Of a DNA stretch of 54,296 nucleotides, positions 50,795-54,296 are shown in pieces; the stretch's first letter is position 1, and the number at the start of each line of letters is the position of its first letter. The stretch covers positions 1-54,296 of the forward strand of contig CAMDPO010000013.1 in NCBI GenBank assembly GCA_945904955.1, given 5' to 3'. A program made the translations under genes and the position numbers. This stretch comes from Rhizobium sp. Q54. Its GTDB lineage: Bacteria > Pseudomonadota > Alphaproteobacteria > UBA2966 > CAIVPW01. The notes under the pieces were generated by a model, which saw only the letters and a program-made list of their open reading frames with translations, was not told where the DNA came from and searched no databases.

Positions 50795-52236
50795 AGTTCG
50801 ATGGCCGCGCCCATGCCCACCTTGTGCAAGGCCTTCGCCATCTCTTGCGAGACCACGTTGATGGCACCGGCATTCAAGAAGCTCGCTTTGCTGCCTTTCG
50901 CCCACCACTCTGGGTGACCGACACCGGCGTAGTCTCCTTCCACGTTCTCGAAGCAGGCACGCAGCACCTTTTCCATGGTTTGGACGGTGAAGCTTCCTCG
51001 GTCCTGCAACTTGACAAAGAATGGGATCGAAAATTTGCAGAACAACTCGACGCCGTTGTACTTGTACAAGACCGTTGCGTTTCCATCGTCTAAGACGTTC
51101 GCCACCGCCCTCCAATAGTTGAGGAAGATTCGGCGTTCCTTCTCGAAATCGTGGACGATCGACAGCGGATTGTTGGCGGTGAGCACATACTTCACGATCG
51201 CCTTAACGAAGGTGCGCTGGTTGACCGTTCCATCGCTCGCAGAATTCGCCATTAGAATCTTTCCGTTCCAGGGCGAACCCTCGGCTTCATTGAGGTAGTC
51301 GGCAAACTTCACCGCGCGATCGACCTCTCCTTTTTCAACGGTGTTGAGAATCCATTTCGGAAGACTGGGCATGTCCTCAACGCCGAGCGCCGCTGTCAGC
51401 CGGGCAATGATGCGTTGCTCTACCGCCTTGTCGACGCTCTTCTGCGTCGTATTCACGATCAGGAAGTGACACATCTGCGCAATGCGCGGCAGATTGACGG
51501 CAATGTTTACCGGTGTTTCGAAGTCAAGGACCCGGGCGTCCCTCGCCGCCGCCATTTTTAGGCCCTCAAGGCGGTGCTGACCGTCAACAACGCTGAATGG
51601 GCCGACCTTCCCCGTATCGATCTCAATCGTGTTGGCATGTTCGTCGAAGCCAATCGTCTTGTCAGTCGCGAGGAAGACGGAGGTCGGAAGGAAGGCGTCC
51701 TTATTGTCCTGCCCGCGCAGAATGTAGTCAGCCAACTTCTTTGCTCTCGCGGTGTTCAAGACCCGCTGAAAGCCTCGGTCGTTCGGATCGTCTGGATCGA
51801 GGGTTTCGACGCTGTAGAACCCGTCCCGCACAAGGTCGCGCACCTTCATGGACGTGGCGTACAAAAGCAGCTCGCCTTGTCGCACGCGGGCCGCAGGAAC
51901 TCTGATCGTTGCGTTCATCGGCTGGTCCCCCACACCAAGGCAATTGTCTGCTACCCGCTCGTCGGAGCGAGACACGTCCGAAGCGTCGCTCGCTAAGACG
52001 ATTCGATATCGAATTGCTGGACCCTCGCGGCTACGGATAACGTGGTGTCCCTGCGCCTCAACACCCTTGAGAAAGTTCCTCTTGGGATCGGGCCGCCGGC
52101 CGGTGGCGACAAGGGCGTCGCGCTGCTCCGCGATGGTTGCTCCGCCGGGTCGTAGGCACAATGCTGCCGCCATGTGCACCGAAGTGCCCCGCCGGAATCT
52201 TAGGACCGTCTCGGCTAGAAGCTCGCAGTGCTCCAT
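50791..52236 (-). CDS. DGQHR-domain protein (DndB/DpdB-related)
   Basis: The 481-residue product belongs to the ParB-like DGQHR family, which includes DndB and DpdB of DNA-modification systems. The signature VVDGQHRLEGL is at about residues 215-225 (DGQHR 218-222), followed by NTTQKSVDKAVEQR. The DGQHR part begins near residue 107 (MNATIRVPAARVRQGELLLYA); the first 105 residues look like a separate winged-helix-like unit (GATIAEQRDALVATG). A later start at that internal Met is possible. ATG 52236 is preferred to TTG 52245. Biochemical role is unknown. Confidence 0.87.
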   Translation of the reverse strand: MEHCELLAETVLRFRRGTSVHMAAALCLRPGGATIAEQRDALVATGRRPDPKRNFLKGVEAQGHHVIRSREGPAIRYRIVLASDASDVSRSDERVADNCLGVGDQPMNATIRVPAARVRQGELLLYATSMKVRDLVRDGFYSVETLDPDDPNDRGFQRVLNTARAKKLADYILRGQDNKDAFLPTSVFLATDKTIGFDEHANTIEIDTGKVGPFSVVDGQHRLEGLKMAAARDARVLDFETPVNIAVNLPRIAQMCHFLIVNTTQKSVDKAVEQRIIARLTAALGVEDMPSLPKWILNTVEKGEVDRAVKFADYLNEAEGSPWNGKILMANSASDGTVNQRTFVKAIVKYVLTANNPLSIVHDFEKERRIFLNYWRAVANVLDDGNATVLYKYNGVELFCKFSIPFFVKLQDRGSFTVQTMEKVLRACFENVEGDYAGVGHPEWWAKGSKASFLNAGAINVVSQEMAKALHKVGMGAAIEL

Positions 52237-52273
52237 CTCATCCAAGGGTCACCGGCATCCTTGATGCCCTCCC

Positions 52274-53182
<909 letters not shown>

Positions 53183-53211
53183 GGAATCTCCAATGCGAAA
53201 CCGGCGCGAGT

Positions 53212-53659
53212 TTAGCCGATGGCGGCCAGGAGTCCGTCGGGAAACAGCGCCACGCGGCCGCTGCGCAGGGCCTCCATTGGCAGCCAGCCACTCGACCTCC
53301 AGGACCGTGCCGTTGTCTTCGCGGATCGTGAACGCCGGACGGGTGTAGATCGTCGGGTCGAGAAGGCGCACGGGGAAGGCGAAGACGATTTCGTGACCGC
53401 GCGCGCCTTCGTGATCGAAGAGGTTCTCGACGACGATCGGCGAACCTTCGACGGCGATATCGGTCTCGAGCTCTTCGCGGAACTCGCGCGCCAGGGCGTC
53501 GGCGGCGCGTTCGCCAAACTCGACGCCGCCGCCGGGCGGGCGCACGCCCTTCAGGGCGCCGGAGTCGTCGAGCACGCGGAGTACCAGCAGGCGATCGTCA
53601 CGGCGGGCGAGGCCGATGACGACGACGCGAACGCGTTGAGAGGGACGCCAGAGAGCCAT
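53212..53659 (-). pseudogene. NUDIX hydrolase with a 4-base duplication frameshift
   Basis: The start (MALWRPSQRVRVVVIG) leads to a NUDIX box, GGGVEFGERAADALAREFREELE, with the essential Glu residues present though the last Gly is Glu. At about 53270-53275 the minus strand reads TGGCTGGCTGCC, with GGCT doubled. If one copy is removed the frame continues WLPMEALRSGRVALFPDGLLAAIG to the stop at 53212, the expected NUDIX end. As it stands the reading continues without stop into mtnP, giving a 461-residue fusion frame. Either the gene is damaged, or the duplication is a sequencing error or a real fusion. Confidence 0.75.
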
Positions 53660-53796
53660 GGGCGAGTGTAGTGCCGGGGTTCGGTTGGGCAGGCCCGAAG
53701 CACCGCTATCTACGGTTCTCTACGGGCGTTATCTGGAAATCGTCTCACCGGGTCCGATACGAAGTGACGCGCTGGCGCGGGGCTCATTTGGCCGAA

Positions 53797-53825
53797 ACAA
53801 TACACTATGTGTCGTGACCAGTCAA
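53797..53825 (-). promoter_or_regulatory. Promoter of the NUDIX-mtnP operon
   Basis: On the minus strand TTGACT (53825-53820), 17-base spacer, TATTGT (53802-53797). Transcription would start near 53790, some 130 bases before the NUDIX start. This is one of the best promoter matches in the window. Confidence 0.6.
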
Positions 53826-53834
53826 GCACCGTGG

Positions 53835-53856
53835 ATGGCCGGGTAAGCCCGGCCAT
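53835..53856. repeat. Palindromic repeat ATGGCCGGG/CCCGGCCAT
   Basis: ATGGCCGGG (53835-53843) and CCCGGCCAT (53848-53856) form a perfect 9-bp stem with loop TAAG. It lies just upstream of the NUDIX-mtnP promoter. Similar GGCCGGG palindromes are dispersed in alphaproteobacterial genomes. Confidence 0.65.
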
Positions 53857-53881
53857 GACATGCAGAGGCGTTTGGAGAGAC

Positions 53882-53917
53882 ACCCTCGCCCTGCCCTCTC
53901 CCGCAAGCGGGAGAGGG
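53882..53917. repeat. Palindromic repeat CCCTCTCCCGC-AA-GCGGGAGAGGG
   Basis: ACCCTCGCCCTG leads to a perfect 11-bp stem: CCCTCTCCCGC (53894-53904), loop AA, GCGGGAGAGGG (53907-53917). It is the most complete member of the family at 641, 21751 and 38001. It lies just beyond the petC stop and may serve as its transcript end. Confidence 0.8.
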
Positions 53918-53930
53918 GTTCTTGATGGGG

Positions 53931-54296
53931 TTAGTGCTGGTCGCGCCAGACCTGTTTCTTCACGGCGAACAGCAGGCCGGCGAGGATGATCAGGTAGATC
54001 AGGACGCCGAAGCCCATGCGGTGGCGGGTCGGCAGGTTGGGCTCGGCGGCCCAAGCCAAGAACTGCACGACGTCACGCGCCATGTTGTCCATGGTGGCCG
54101 GCGTGCCGTCGGCGTACTGGACGATGTCGTCCAGGAGCGGTTGCGGCATGGCGGTCTGGTGGCCCGGGAAGTACGGGTTGTAGTTCATGCCCGGCGCGAG
54201 CTCGACGTCGGCGGGCGGCTCGCCGTAGCCGGTGAGCAGCGAGTAGACGTAGTTCGCGCCGTTCGGGCGCGCCTTGTACATCAGCGAGAGGTCGGG
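53931..54296 (-). CDS. petC: Cytochrome c1 of the bc1 complex, C-terminal part (runs off the window)
   Basis: The 121 codons present encode the C-terminal part of cytochrome c1, the heme c subunit of ubiquinol-cytochrome c reductase. Visible are PDLSLMYKARPNG, NYVYSLLTGYGEPP, MNYNPYFPGHQ, the heme-ligand Met in TAMPQPL, DDGTPAT-like YADGTPATMDNMARDVVQFLAWAAEP and a C-terminal membrane anchor (GFGVLIYLIILAGLLFAVKKQVW). The CxxCH motif lies upstream, outside the window. The PetR-like regulator gene lies some 30 kb away in this window. Confidence 0.95.
   Translation of the reverse strand, partial: PDLSLMYKARPNGANYVYSLLTGYGEPPADVELAPGMNYNPYFPGHQTAMPQPLLDDIVQYADGTPATMDNMARDVVQFLAWAAEPNLPTRHRMGFGVLIYLIILAGLLFAVKKQVWRDQH

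Noticed and set aside
50427-52273. Direct repeats or att sites flanking the DGQHR/GIY-YIG cassette
   Set aside because: I compared the sequences at both ends and saw no shared repeat, so the mode of entry remains unknown.

Overview
The window is 54.3 kb of very GC-rich DNA (hand-counted blocks run near 70-75% G+C). It holds about 70 genes and no rRNA, tRNA, CRISPR array, integrase or transposase that I can see. Gene content points to an alphaproteobacterium with aerobic cytochrome-based respiration, probably Rhodospirillales-like: cytochrome c1 (petC), a PetP/PetR-like MarR plus response-regulator pair, UbiK, CcdA, a NrsF/sigma pair, YbjN-proC and a MidA/NDUFAF7 protein. The genus cannot be fixed from the sequence alone.

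Layout. 0-3.1 kb: exported DUF1344-like protein, a strong terminator, then pgsA-mobB-DUF1905-moaD-moaE (phospholipid plus molybdenum cofactor). 3.2-8.2 kb: a NifU-type Fe-S carrier with two NifU domains, a copper amine oxidase-like protein, a GH108 muramidase, small membrane proteins and an MFS transporter. 8.2-10.1 kb (minus): Sel1, YVTN propeller and ChrB C-terminal domain. 10.3-13.6 kb: run of exported proteins (cytochrome c, lectin-fold, DUF378, DUF1259, DUF1344). 13.6-18 kb: ABC exporter, VapBC, DrrAB-like ABC pair. 18.1-21.7 kb: Sel1 remnant, ECF42-type sigma with its DGPF partner, YdeI-like protein, decayed HPP-CBS gene. 21.8-25.5 kb: ilvE divergent from petP-petR-histidine kinase. 25.5-30.3 kb: Asp-box protein, aldo/keto reductase, thioredoxin, CcdA, GDCCxxC protein. 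30.5-36.4 kb: sigma-NrsF-SUMF1 operon, ABC binding protein, MarR/DOMON divergent pair, DUF1295 and TetR-like genes. 36.4-45.2 kb: conserved core (proC, ybjN, ubiK, lgt, midA, pgeF, prs, rplY, pth, ychF) ending in HicBA. 45.2-46.4 kb: tandem Tat-exported paralogues of unknown function. 46.6-53.7 kb (minus): NUDIX-mtnP-[DGQHR/GIY-YIG island]-apt-mtnA-aldolase/dehydrogenase. The window ends inside petC.

How genes work together. The last operon reads as a route that removes S-methyl-5'-thioadenosine: MtnP splits it, Apt recovers adenine, MtnA isomerises methylthioribose-1-P, and a fused class II aldolase/short-chain dehydrogenase could cleave the product to DHAP and oxidise or reduce the aldehyde. 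A lower-GC two-gene cassette (DGQHR protein plus GIY-YIG nuclease, 4-base overlap) sits in the middle of that operon and is the best candidate for an undescribed system. Regulation is visible at two MarR loci: their palindromes share the half-site GTCAA and an N3 centre, and one is centred on a start codon. Several intergenic gaps carry members of one palindromic repeat family with CCCTCTCCCGC arms.
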